Made by a program: the position numbers and the translations under genes
Shown: positions 54,229-64,000 of the stretch, one piece after another
How the letters are laid out: every line of letters starts with the position of its first letter
Position numbering within the stretch: the first letter of the stretch is position 1
The notes under the pieces: generated by a model
What the model was told of the DNA's origin: nothing
The model's input: the letters and a program-made list of their open reading frames with translations, nothing else
Databases searched by the model: none
Assembly: GCF_002775205.1 (NCBI RefSeq)
Contig: NC_036448.1
Span: forward strand, 1,674,001 to 1,738,000
Source of the DNA: Xiphophorus maculatus
Taxonomy: Eukaryota; Chordata; Actinopteri; Cyprinodontiformes; Poeciliidae
Direction of reading: 5' to 3'
Length of the DNA stretch: 64,000 bases

Positions 54229-55474
54229 CACTGCCTGGCCAAAAAAAAAAGTCGCCACCTGGATTTAACTAAGCAAATAGGTACAAGCCTCCTATTGGAT
54301 AAGTACTGCATAGGCGATTATCTTTCAGCTGGCAACAAGTTATTTAACCCCAGCTGATGCAATGAGTAACTCCTCATTTCTTAAACAACCATGGCAAAAG
54401 ACACATCCTGTGGTCGTGGAAAAGACGTTAGTCTGTTTAAGAAGGGTCAAATCATTGGCATGCATCAAGCAGAGAAAACATCTAAGGAGATTGCAGAAAC
54501 TACTAGAATTGGGTTAAGAACTGTCCAACGCATCATTAAAAACTGGAAGGATGGTGGGGAACCATCGTCTTCCAGGAAGAAATGTGGTCGGAAAAAAATC
54601 CTGAATGATCGTGATCGGCGATTACTTAAACGTTTGGTCAAATCAAATCGAAGAAAAACAACAGCAGAACTCAGGAGTATGTTTAATTGTGAACGCAAAA
54701 GCATTTCCACACGCACAATGCGAAGGGAACTCAAGGGGTTGGGATTGAACAGCTGTGTAGCCGTAAGAAAACCTCTAATCAGTAAGGCTAACCAGAAAAC
54801 AAGGCTTCAGTTTGCTAGGGAGCATAAAGATTGGACTCTGGAGGAATGGAAGAGGGTCATGTGGTCTGATGAGTCCAGATTTACCCTGTTCCAGAGTGAT
54901 GGGTGCATCAGGGTAAGAAGAGAGGCAGGTGAAGTGATGCACCCATCATGCCTAGTGCCTACTGTACAAGCCTGTGGGGGCAGTGCTATGATCTGGGGTT
55001 GCTGCAGTTGGCCAGGTCTAGGTTCAGCAACATTGTGTGCCCAAAGAATGAGATCAGCTGACTACCTGAATATACTGAATGACCAGGTTATTCCATCAAT
55101 GGATTTTGTCTTCCCAAATGGAACGGGCATATTCCAAGATGACAATGCCAGGATTCATTGGGCTCACATTGTGAAAGAGTGGTTCAGGGAGCATGAGACA
55201 TCTTGTTCACACATGGATTGGCCACCACAGAGTCCAGACCTTAACCCCATTGAGAATCTTTGGGATGTGCTGGAGAAGGCTTTGCGCAGTGGTCAGACTC
55301 TCCCATCATCAATACAAGATCTTGGTGAAAGATTAATGCAACACTGGATGGAAATAAATCTTGTGACACTGCAGAAGCTTATTGAAACAATGCCACAGCG
55401 AATGCGGGCTGTAATCAAAGCTAAAGGCGGTCCAACAAAATATTAGAGTGTGACCATTTTTTGGCCAGGCAGTG
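54229..55474 (+). mobile_element. Tc1/mariner DD36E element, apparently intact (1246 bp)
   Basis: The inverted ends CACTGCCTGGCCAAAAAA and its complement are flanked by TA at 54227-54228 and 55475-55476. It contains one uninterrupted transposase (54391-55446). A deleted, stop-bearing relative is at 45819-46909. Confidence 0.95.
54391..55446 (+). CDS. Tc1/mariner transposase, DD36E, full length (351 aa)
   Basis: The N-terminal region has two helix-turn-helix segments (about residues 15-55 and 70-125) joined by a basic GRKK linker. Catalytic residues are Asp160 (WSDESRF), Asp251 (QDDNARIHW) and Glu288 ([11 protein letters not shown]), with exactly 36 residues between the last two. DD36E defines the Incomer group of Tc1/mariner, known from fish and other animals. 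Start ATG, length and stop (TAG just after PTKY) fit an intact enzyme that binds the inverted repeats and cuts at TA. I see no frameshift or stop, so activity is possible but untested. Confidence 0.95.
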   Translation: MAKDTSCGRGKDVSLFKKGQIIGMHQAEKTSKEIAETTRIGLRTVQRIIKNWKDGGEPSSSRKKCGRKKILNDRDRRLLKRLVKSNRRKTTAELRSMFNCERKSISTRTMRRELKGLGLNSCVAVRKPLISKANQKTRLQFAREHKDWTLEEWKRVMWSDESRFTLFQSDGCIRVRREAGEVMHPSCLVPTVQACGGSAMIWGCCSWPGLGSATLCAQRMRSADYLNILNDQVIPSMDFVFPNGTGIFQDDNARIHWAHIVKEWFREHETSCSHMDWPPQSPDLNPIENLWDVLEKALRSGQTLPSSIQDLGERLMQHWMEINLVTLQKLIETMPQRMRAVIKAKGGPTKY

Positions 55475-55559
55475 TATTATTAGTGATAGTTTTAACAAAT
55501 ATGTAAAAAAAAAACTTTTTTTAAAAATAAAAGTTACATTCTGCAGCTTTAATGCTGAA

Positions 55560-56863
55560 CAAGTTTGTTATGGTAAAAAATGAAGTTTGAAGACTTTGCA
55601 ATATTGTTTATTTAAAGTCAGGTTTACGTTTAAAAGCGTGAAAGAAAATTTGTCCTCACTTTTTCCCCTACATGTCCTCATGCTGTTCTCCTATTCAGGA
55701 CCTTTAACTGTGGAAACCTCACTGCATGGATTTTGGCGCGAGACATATCTCAGTAAAGTTCAGCTCGCTTAATTTGGTTTAACAGAAAAATCATTAGGAG
55801 CTCTAAGCTTTACTAAGTTTAACCAGAGGAAAAACATGACACTTCCAAACATTTACAAGACATTTATGGTGCCTATTTTTGTATTACTAAGATCTGAAAT
55901 TATTGTTTTTTTTTAAATTCAATTCTAATATAACCACCTGTTCTTAAGCAGACATGCTCTGAAACATGGCAAGGTACACTAGCAAACATCTCTGAACACA
56001 CTTAGTCAGGAAGCTGTAAGATTTCTCAAAGTTAAGGAAATAAAACAGGTGACCCGTGTGTGTGTTCAGTCTTAAAAGGTCACAACTTTGCAGCACAGCA
56101 GCACAAACACTTTTGAGCCCACTTGAAATGCTAAATATTTCTTCTAGATGCTTTGTTTCAAGTGTTGGGTTTAAAAGAGTTGCCATAACGACTGCTTCTG
56201 GAGTTATGTCTCCATTTATTTTGTCTCGCTCCACTTCCCAGAAGATCCCATGTTGGAGGAGTTTAGTGTGAGACAGATCTTCTCCACCATTTTCAGCTTT
56301 TGGAGCAAGATTCCAAATCCTCTCATGGAGGACTTCAGAGGCTTTGGGACACAATGACATAACTGTCCCCTTCACACCTGTCCACCATCATCTAGACCTG
56401 TCCCACTCCCTGACCAGTTGACGGACCTCGCTGCTCTGAGGACGCTGGCTTCCTTTCTGTACGTCTTCACCTGTGTGCAGCCAGCCGTACTTCCTCGTGC
56501 CTTGCCAGCCTCCTTCTCCTCCCGTCCAGCTCTACTCCCATTTTTGCTCTCACTCTTGTGATTGGTTGGTTTCTCACGGTCTCCTCCTCTCTCACACTGA
56601 AGCGGTGCTTCGGTTGCAGCACTGGAAAACGGGTATCCATGTTTGTTCCTTTTCTATTACCCGGATTAAAATACGAACAAACCAAACTTCAGGCAGGTTT
56701 CTGTTCCAGCAACCTGAAACAATAACACACATAACATGCAAGGTAGGAAATCTGAAATTAATTTTAAAGCAAAATAAAACACCTCATAAGTCATTACAAA
56801 AGAACAATATTGTGTTATTTGCTGTAATGAACAGTAATGACAGGATTAGATGCTTCTCACATT
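55560..56863 (-). other. upf1 3' UTR and downstream intergenic sequence
   Basis: It follows the upf1 stop on the minus strand. AATAAA occurs on the minus strand near 56216. A 144-codon minus frame (56375-55944) matches no family I know and is probably chance or UTR sequence. Confidence 0.4.
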
Positions 56864-57639
<776 letters not shown>

Positions 57640-57640
<1 letters not shown>

Positions 57641-58794
57641 GATTGAAATGAGTCATAATCATAATTACTCACATCACTTGTCCTTATGTGTGAAGAGGAG
57701 AACAAAAAGAATCAGAACATGCTTAGAGATCAGACCCCTGACACCGTCCGGTCCAGAGCCTTTGCCTCCATGATCTTCCGCTGGCGTCATTTCAGCCTAA
57801 ACTGTCCATAAACTCCATTGCTTTATCCGGCGAAATAAAAATTTTTGCTTCCCCATTGCGCACAATCCTTAACCTGGCCGGGTAAAGAAGGGAGCACTGA
57901 ATGCCTGCCTCCCACAACCTTCGCTTTACCGCATGCCTTTCCGCCTGCGCATGGTGTCTGCCGAGAAATCCTGGAAGAACATGATCTTAGAGTTCTGATG
58001 CACCAGGGCTGGTGCGAGCAGCTTCGAGAACCTGCTGTTGATCTCGGTAGTTATAAAATCTGATCAGCACCGGTCTTGGTCTCTGTAGGCCCGGGCTGTG
58101 GAGCCAGTCTGCGGTGCGTCTTCTCGAGCTTGATCCAGCCGCTCTTGGTCTCAACTTGTAGAAATTCGGGCAGCCATTTTTCAAAGAATTTTAGGGCTCT
58201 ATCAGCCTCTATGCCCTCTTTTAAACCGAGCACTTGAATGTTCTTTCTCCTGCCTCTATTTTCAATGTCATCAATTCGTTGTGCCATCGTGAGGCCCTCT
58301 TTCTCCAACTTTTTTATGCGGGCCGTAGCCTGGTCCAGGCCGTCCTCCTGAGATGCAATCCTGTCCTCCGCATCTGTAGTGCGTCGGACCAGCTCCCTTA
58401 TGCTTAAGAGCCAGGCCACGGAGATATCAGTCAGAATGTCTACTTTCTGGGAGATAACTGATGAAATGTTCCCAGTGATTTCCCCAATAATTTGGCGAAG
58501 AGCTAGATCGTGTGGGGTGGCCCCACCAGCCGCTGGCAGCTTAGCAGCTAGCTCCATGTTAGCCATGTTACCTGTGCCAGCCAGTTGAGACTCTACTTTG
58601 CAGGTCTTGTTAATTTTCTTTAGGATTTTGGGCGGCATTGTGCTAGAGTGAGTCGGAAGAGCATTTATCAGCGTTGTATTACCACATTTAGTTGGAAAGT
58701 CATAGTAAGAGGGTGGTATTCTGCTCAAATATAGAATATATGGTGCGTAGTCAACGAAGTCGACCGCTTGCTACGCCGCCATCTCGAACCCTCT
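57640..58794 (-). mobile_element. L1-type LINE, 5' end with ORF1 (copy B)
   Basis: The minus strand starts GAGGGTTCGAGATGGCGGCG (58794), a typical L1 leader. ORF1 follows, beginning at ATG near 58638 (MPPKILKKINKTCKVES). It has a coiled coil (about 58420-58270) and an RRM-like part (RRKNIQVLGLKEGIEADRAL, KFFEKWLPEFLQVETKSG). A frame change near 58080 continues as RPVLIRFYNYRDQQQVLEAA and ends IFISPDKAMEFMDSL near 57800. ORF2 is not present to the left, so the copy is 3' truncated. Confidence 0.82.
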
Positions 58795-58799
58795 TATTT

Positions 58800-59640
58800 T
58801 TAATTCTCAACAATTTTGGATTCTTGCATATTGTGTTTTGTTGACATAGGACACCCATTTGGACCACAAGATAGTGAACTTGTTCAGTTGAAAATGAATT
58901 CAAAATGTTAATCTTTCCATCTGATAGATTTCATTCACACACTCTTTCCATTCTTCTATAGTGGGAGGCTCAGGGAGGAGCCAGTGTCTGGTGACAATGT
59001 TTTTACAGGCTGCAATTAGTATTTGAAACAGATATTTTGCATTGTCAGGTAGGGATTCTGTGTCACCTAGAATAAAGATAGCGAGTTTAAAAGGTATTCT
59101 TATATTCAAGATATTTTCAATATTTTTGTGTATTTCTATCCAATAATGTCTTACAGTCCCAGAATATATGCCAGTGGTTGGGTTCTGTGGTTCCACATTG
59201 CCTCCAGCATTTAGGTTGCCCATTGGTACAAGAAATTTTCTGTTTCTGTGTTATAAAAAATCTAAGCAATCATTTCCAGTTAAATTCTCTCCATAAGTAC
59301 AAATTGGTGTATCTCCAAACTGTCACGCAGTAACTGTTCCATTCTTCTGTGATTTCCATCTTACTCTCCTTTTCCCATTTTGTTTTCACATATAAAGTTG
59401 AATGTGTTTTTTTTTTACTCATAAGGCCCGTGTATAACCGTGATATAATACCTTTTTTGGATTTTGCCTTTTCTGCCATATTTCTTTAAGCACTGGTTCC
59501 TGCTCATCTGTATGCCTAATAATTTCCCGATTAAGATAATGAGATACTTGTAGGTATCTATAAAAATCCTGTTATAACTTGTTTTAAGTTTTTGAAAGTC
59601 TTTTATTTGTTCTTTATCAACAAATAAAGAGAAATGTGTT
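58800..59640 (-). mobile_element. L1-type LINE, ORF2 C-terminal end (copy A)
   Basis: On the minus strand the translations are VDKEQIKDFQKLKTSYN (59630), QEPVLKEIWQKR (59500), TLYVKTKWEKE (59390), then WIEIHKNIENILNIRIPFKL and WLLPEPPTIEEWKECVNEIY up to stop near 58905. This is the C-terminal part of an L1-clade ORF2 in several frames. Its 3' end abuts the 5' end of copy B at about 58795, same orientation. Confidence 0.78.
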
Positions 59641-59971
59641 GTTGCCGAGTGTTCAATAAGGAATGGACAACTAAATACTTTTTCACTGAAGTCTGTTCAA
59701 AAGCTGTATGCCTTATCTGTCAAGAAACAGTTGCTGTTTTTAAAGAAAACAACATCAGCCATTTCTGATGCATGCTAATTATGCTAACAACCAGTCAACA
59801 CAAGGACAGTCGTCTACCATGCAGAGGTTTGCAGTTAGTTTGCCGGCTCAGCAAAACACCTTTATCTGACAAACTGCCATCCAAGAATCAAGTACAAAAG
59901 CAAGTTATTTGCTGGCATCCAAATCAGCCAAGACCAGCAAGCCTTTCTCCAAAGGGGAGTTTCAGGACATA
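59640..59971 (+). pseudogene. ZBED-like hAT transposase, N-terminal part
   Basis: Readable in two frames: FNKEWTTKYFFTEV with KAVCLICQETVAVFKENNIS (BED zinc finger with Cys-x-x-Cys), then QQNTFIRQTAIQESSTKASY and SKPFSKGEFQDI. This is the start of a GTF2IRD2/ZBED-type hAT transposase. It breaks at about 59971 where the LINE begins and resumes at about 61585. Confidence 0.75.
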
Positions 59972-61580
59972 AGATACCTGGCATTACACCACGGATCTTG
60001 AAGACCTGCTCCATCCAGCTAGCCCCTGTACTGGCACACATGTACAACCTGAGCTTGAGGCTGGAGAGAGTCCCGCTGTGGTGGAAGACATCACATGTGG
60101 TTCCTGTTCCCAAGAAGCCAAGGCCAGCCGACCCAGAGGACTACAGACCAGTTGCTCTCACATCTCATGTGATGAAGGTCATGGAGAGACTGGTCCTGGC
60201 CCAGCAGAGGCCTCGGGTGAGGACGTTTCTAGACCCCCTGCAATTTGCCTACCAGCCCCACTTAGGAGTTGACGATGCCGTCATCTTCCTGCTGCAACGA
60301 GCACTGTTGCACCTGGATGGTGGAGGAGACACTGTGAGAATCACATTCTTTGATTTCGCCAGTGCCTTCAACACCATCCAGCCTCTGCTGCTGGGTGAGA
60401 AGCTGCGGAGGATGGGTGTCAACGACTCAGTGATCTCCTGGGTGACTGACTACTTGACAGGCAGGCCACAGTTTGTCCGTCTGGGCAGTGTCCTGTCTGA
60501 TGTGGTGCTCAGTGACGTAGGAGCTCCACAGGGAACTGTGCTTTCTCCCTTTCGCTTCACCTTGTACACCACTGACTTCCAGTACAACTCTGAGTCATGT
60601 CACCTACAGAAGTTTTCTGATGACTCAGCGGTTGTCGGGTGTATAGGGGATGGAGGGGAGGGGGAGTACAGGACACTGGTGGACAGCTTTGTGGAGTGGT
60701 CTGACCAGAATCACCTGAGGCTCAACATTAGTAAGACCAGAGAGATGGTGATTGACTTCAGAAGGAAGAAGATACCTTCACGGCCACTAAAGGTCAAAGA
60801 GGAAGTGGTGGAGGAGGTGGAGGATTACAAATACCTGGGAGTTGTAATCGGCAACAGACTGGACTGGGCATCTAACACTGACGCTGTGTGCAAGAAGGGG
60901 ATGAGCAGACTCTATTTTTTAAGGAAGCTGAGATCCTTCAATGTGTGCAGCAAGATGTTGGAGACCTTTTATCACAGTGTTGTTGCCGGTGCCATCTTCT
61001 TTGCTGCTGTGTGTTGGGGAAGCAGCATCAGAGCCAGCGACTCTAATAGACTGGACAAAATCATCAGGAAAGCTGGCTCTGTACTGGGACTAAGGCTGGA
61101 GTCCCTGGAAACTGTGGTGGAGAGGAGGACACTGAAGAAGGTTCTGTCTATTATGGACAATAAACAGCACCCTCTCCACCACATAGTGGACAGACAGCGG
61201 AGCACCTTCTCACATAGGCTGCTCCAGCTCCACTGTCGTAGGGACAGATACAGGAAATCCTTCCTGCCACATGCCATCTCACTGTACAATAAAAGCTAAA
61301 TCATTGTTCTGCACTAATCAGTCCAATTTTGCACAACTGCACTGTGGCACACTTGCTGTACATATATTTACATATACATACTGTATCTGCATTTTTTGAA
61401 TCTTTGCAAGGACTGCTCTAAGCTGCTTTTTATATTGACAGCATGTTATTTTTTATTTTATCTTGTCTACAATTGCTACTCAGTGGTGGTTGTTGTGTGT
61501 CTTGTCTCTATGCTGCTATAACTGCGAAATAATTTCCCTGCTGGGATGAATAAAGTAATTCTATTCTATTCTATTCTATT
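59972..61580 (+). mobile_element. L2/Rex-like LINE, 5'-truncated, inserted in the hAT
   Basis: The frame 59998-61299 encodes most of a reverse transcriptase: VPVPKKPRPADPEDYRPVAL, FFDFASAFNTI (motif A), GAPQGTVLSPF, FSDDSAVV (motif C, FADD-like) and a C-terminus ending FLPHAISLYNKS with stop at 61299. The 3' tail is CCCTGCTGGGATGAATAAAG then a TTCTA repeat. Missing are the endonuclease and the RT start. Motif C has Ser in place of the usual Ala; otherwise the frame is intact, so the insertion is fairly young. Confidence 0.88.
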
Positions 61581-61584
61581 CCTG

Positions 61585-62520
61585 CTGTCTCCACCAGGCA
61601 CTCTTTTAGAAAGCAAGAACATACTTGAAAAAATGAGTTTATCGCGCCGTGCTGAGCTAATTGATGAAGATTTAGCTAACAAGCTAAACAAAAAAGTGCA
61701 GTCATTTACATTATATTCCTTGGCACTAGACGAAAGTAGTGACATAAAGGACACTGCTCAGCTTTTAATTTTTATCAGAGGGATCACCGACAGTTGTAAG
61801 ATAACAGAGGAGTCTTTGGCCATAGAATCTCTAAGGAGGAAAACACGGAGAGAGAGGACTTGCTTGACAGCGTGTTGCAGGTCATCGAGAGGCACAAGCT
61901 ACCTTGGAGTACTCTCGCCAATGTTACCACAGATGGTTCACCAAATCTGACAGGCAAAAACATCCGGTTGCTCAGAAGAATCCAGATGAGGGTGAAAGAG
62001 GGCAACCTTGAGCAAGAGGTAATTTTCTTACACTGCATAATTCACCAGGAAGCTCTGTGTAAATCCATATTACATCTTGACCACGTAGGTAAACCAGTTG
62101 TAAGTCATTAACTTTATTTGAGGGAGGGGACTTCACCATCGTCAATTTATTAAGTTTCTTGAAGAAAGTGACCCTGATCATCAGGACTACCACTCCAAAG
62201 TCCACTGGTTAAGTTTTGGGGGAAGGATGTTAACAATTTTGGGAGCTAAAACAGGAGATTCTTTCATTTTTGGAGCTACTTGAGAAAGCTGATGATTTTC
62301 CTGAGCTAAGTGACACAGACTGGTTTTGTGATTTAGCTTTTGCTGTGGACATACTGACACATATGAACGAGCTGAATGCAAGGGAAAGGCTAGTTTGTGC
62401 ATGAAATGTACACAAATGTCACAACCTTCGAAGACAAGCTAGTCCTATTCTGAAAGCAAATGTCAAGCAAGTTATTCACTCATTTTCCCACACTGGCTAC
62501 ACTGAAAGAGGCCCCTCGAC
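61585..62520 (+). pseudogene. ZBED-like hAT transposase, remainder
   Basis: It continues the transposase: SLSRRAELIDEDLANKLNKK, FTLYSLALDESSDIKDTAQL and FIRGITDSCKITEESLAIES. After a shift near 61840 come LPWSTLANVTTDGSPNLTGK, NLEQEVIFLHCIIHQEALCK and, further on, AFAVDILTHMNELN. The catalytic Asp of DESSD and the TTDGSPN box are typical. Several frameshifts and a deletion make it non-functional. Confidence 0.8.
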
Positions 62521-62534
62521 TCGCGGGGCCTCTT

Positions 62535-63010
62535 TCAAACCACTGATAAAAAAGAACAATCTGGACAAATCACTACTGCAGACTTACAGGTCGATCTCCA
62601 ACCTCCCATTCATCAGCAAAGTTATTGAAAAAGCTGTTTGAACAGTTAAATAACTTCCTAACTATATCCAACTGCTTTGACTCCTTCCAGTCTGGTTTCC
62701 AGTCTCACCACAGCACAGAGACCGCCCTCGTGAAAGTGTTCAATGACATCCATATAAACACAAACTGTGGGAGAACCACAGTGCTGGTTTTGTTGGACTT
62801 CAGTGCAGCTTTTGACACTGTTGACCATGACATATTACTGAATCGACTGGAGAGTTGGGAAGGACTCTCTGGCCTAGTGCTCAACTGTTTCGAGTCTTAC
62901 ATAAAGAACAAGGATTTCTTTGTTTCAATTGGAAACTTCTCATCAAAGAGGTCAGAAGTCACATGTGGGGTACCCCAAGGTTCAATCCTATGAGCCCTCT
63001 TATCCAATAT
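62535..63010 (+). pseudogene. LINE reverse-transcriptase fragment (L2/Rex-like)
   Basis: TYRSISNLPFISKVIEKAV, a stop, then QSGFQSHHSTETALVKVFND, VLVLLDFSAAFDTVDHDILL (motif A) and SEVTCGVPQGSIL. It stops just before the catalytic FADD box. It differs from the LINE at 59972 and joins the hAT remnant on the left without a clear boundary. Confidence 0.75.
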
Positions 63011-63166
63011 TTAACACTAAAATTGAAAAAGTCTTGAGACCGCAGGCTGTAGGTTCTGTTGTTTAAAGTTAACAAAGATGAAATATAAGAATAGACTTGT
63101 AAATAAAACATATCAATGGCCAAGCCGGCAGACATCCATTTTATCTTAGCATAAAAGAAACGTGTA
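63011..63166. other. Short spacer, nothing recognised
   Basis: Non-coding sequence between the LINE fragment and the next element. Confidence 0.3.
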
Positions 63167-64000
63167 CAGTGAACCCTCGTTTTTCGCGGGGATTACGTTC
63201 CAAAAAGAACCCGCGATAGGCGAAATCCGCGAAGTAGTAACCTTTATTTTTTGGGGCCTGCCATGCAAAGCAATGGCAGGAACCTATTACTATTGTCGGA
63301 GAAAGTGTTTCTTTAATCTTCTTTATTTTTCTTCCGTAACCGTTAATGCGGCTCATACCGCTGGGTGCACACCTACAAATGAGGTATCAAAACGTGCAGA
63401 AAATTCACGCCATTCCAGCTATTACTTTTGGTGGGATTTGGGCTTAACGTGGCGACATAATTCGCAAAAAACTACGAAAAAAACCCCATTATAAGTCAAT
63501 GGGAAAAATCCTAGAAATACCCTATTTTTGAGGATTTTCTGTGTCGTCACGAATTCACGGAGAAATGCCATTCAAATTTCATTTTGTAGATACGTCTGTG
63601 ATCTCTTCGAAAGTGAAGACGGCTCGTCGATACCAGTTACGGTTTGTCCACAATTTGCCTCTAAGCAACCCAAAGTTTCTCATTTTTCCTAAAGTTAGAG
63701 TGCGTCTCAGGCTGCTTAGAGTGAGAGATGAAGACAACTTTTTCAGCCCAAATCATTTTTGAAATTGCCATCACGCCCACAAATATCGCACGATTAGTAT
63801 CAAAATCGGTCCTGACATTGATACGCCTGTCTGCTCCGGTAAAATGTTTTCGAAATTTATCTAGACCGTACGGTTTTCTGTCACGGTGCTTCAGAGCAAA
63901 GTCATGCGACAGGATTTTCTGAGGCTGTCTGAGGCTCTCTCCCATGTATTTGAATAGAATTTCAGATCTGGGCACAACATTTCTTTCTCTCATCGCTGTA
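63167..64000 (+). mobile_element. DNA transposon left part (mariner/Tigger-like ends), runs off the window
   Basis: It starts CAGTGAACCCTCGTTTTTCG preceded by TA, with subterminal CCGCGATAGGCGAAATCCGCG. Such CAGT...CGCGG termini with TA duplications are seen in pogo/Tigger-like families. The other end is outside the window. No transposase domain is recognisable in the visible part. Confidence 0.5.

Larger units (their letters stand above)
53378..55548. mobile_element. TTAA-flanked MITE (piggyBac-type) carrying a Tc1 element
   Basis: The inverted ends AGCTGCAGTATGTAACTTTTA and TAAAAGTTACATTCTGCAGCT-type are flanked by TTAA (53374-53377, 55549-55552). TTAA duplication is the piggyBac hallmark. 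Without the inserted Tc1 (54229-55474) the MITE is about 925 bp. No piggyBac transposase was seen. Confidence 0.78.

Noticed and set aside
55944..56375. Minus-strand frame of 144 codons near upf1
   Set aside because: No recognisable domain, position fits the upf1 3' UTR, and there is no splice or start context support.

Overview
The window is repeat-rich nuclear DNA from a ray-finned (teleost) fish. It holds spliced vertebrate genes with GT-AG introns and fish-type transposons: Tc1/mariner of three kinds, hAT, Harbinger, DIRS, Ty3/Gypsy, L1, L2/Rex-like LINEs, a Penelope-like element and tRNA-derived SINEs. Three host genes are recognisable. homer3 is on the minus strand; its complete coding sequence lies in nine exons between 51849 and 24682 and predicts 360 residues, close to mammalian HOMER3. 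The last coding exon of upf1 is at 56980-56864 (minus). The first two coding exons of a pyroglutamyl-peptidase I gene (pgpep1 type) are at 16525-16965 (plus). Relatives of all three lie in human 19p13.11, so this looks like a conserved neighbourhood swollen by transposons.

Layout. 1-2.4 kb: tRNA-like pseudogenes and a small hAT MITE. 2.4-4.5 kb (minus): an unnamed six-coding-exon gene whose last exon is frameshifted. 4.69-5.37 kb: two CCAAT-containing minisatellites between that gene and a divergent Penelope-like retroelement (about 5.4-12.3 kb). The Penelope element has a hammerhead ribozyme in its leader, an ORF1 with an SGNH-hydrolase domain and an ORF2 with reverse transcriptase plus GIY-YIG endonuclease. 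Its ORF1 is interrupted by an antisense LTR-gag-protease fragment. 12.8-14.0 kb: three units of a 362-bp satellite. 15.4-17 kb: a SINE and the pgpep1 exons. 17.3-22.7 kb: decayed transposons (Tc1 DD37E, Gypsy integrase tail, tyrosine-recombinase retroelement).

24.7-52.4 kb: homer3 with introns full of mobile DNA, including a Russian-doll nest (Harbinger MITE in hAT in DIRS, abutting a Tc1 remnant), SINEs, two copies of one hAT family and two Tc1 elements. Its CpG-rich promoter and 5' UTR exon lie at about 51.97-52.47 kb. 53.4-55.5 kb: a TTAA-flanked MITE carrying an intact DD36E Tc1/mariner element with a 351-codon transposase. 56.0-57.0 kb: the 3' end of upf1. 57.6-64 kb: two L1 fragments head to tail, a ZBED-like hAT transposase split by a LINE, another LINE fragment and the start of a further DNA transposon.

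No operons, CRISPR arrays or prokaryotic systems are present. The most unusual content is the Penelope-like element with its ribozyme, SGNH ORF1 and promoter-like minisatellites, the unnamed divergent gene, the intact DD36E transposase, and a candidate 9-nt microexon in homer3. Identifications rest on reading translations and recalled family signatures, not on database searches.
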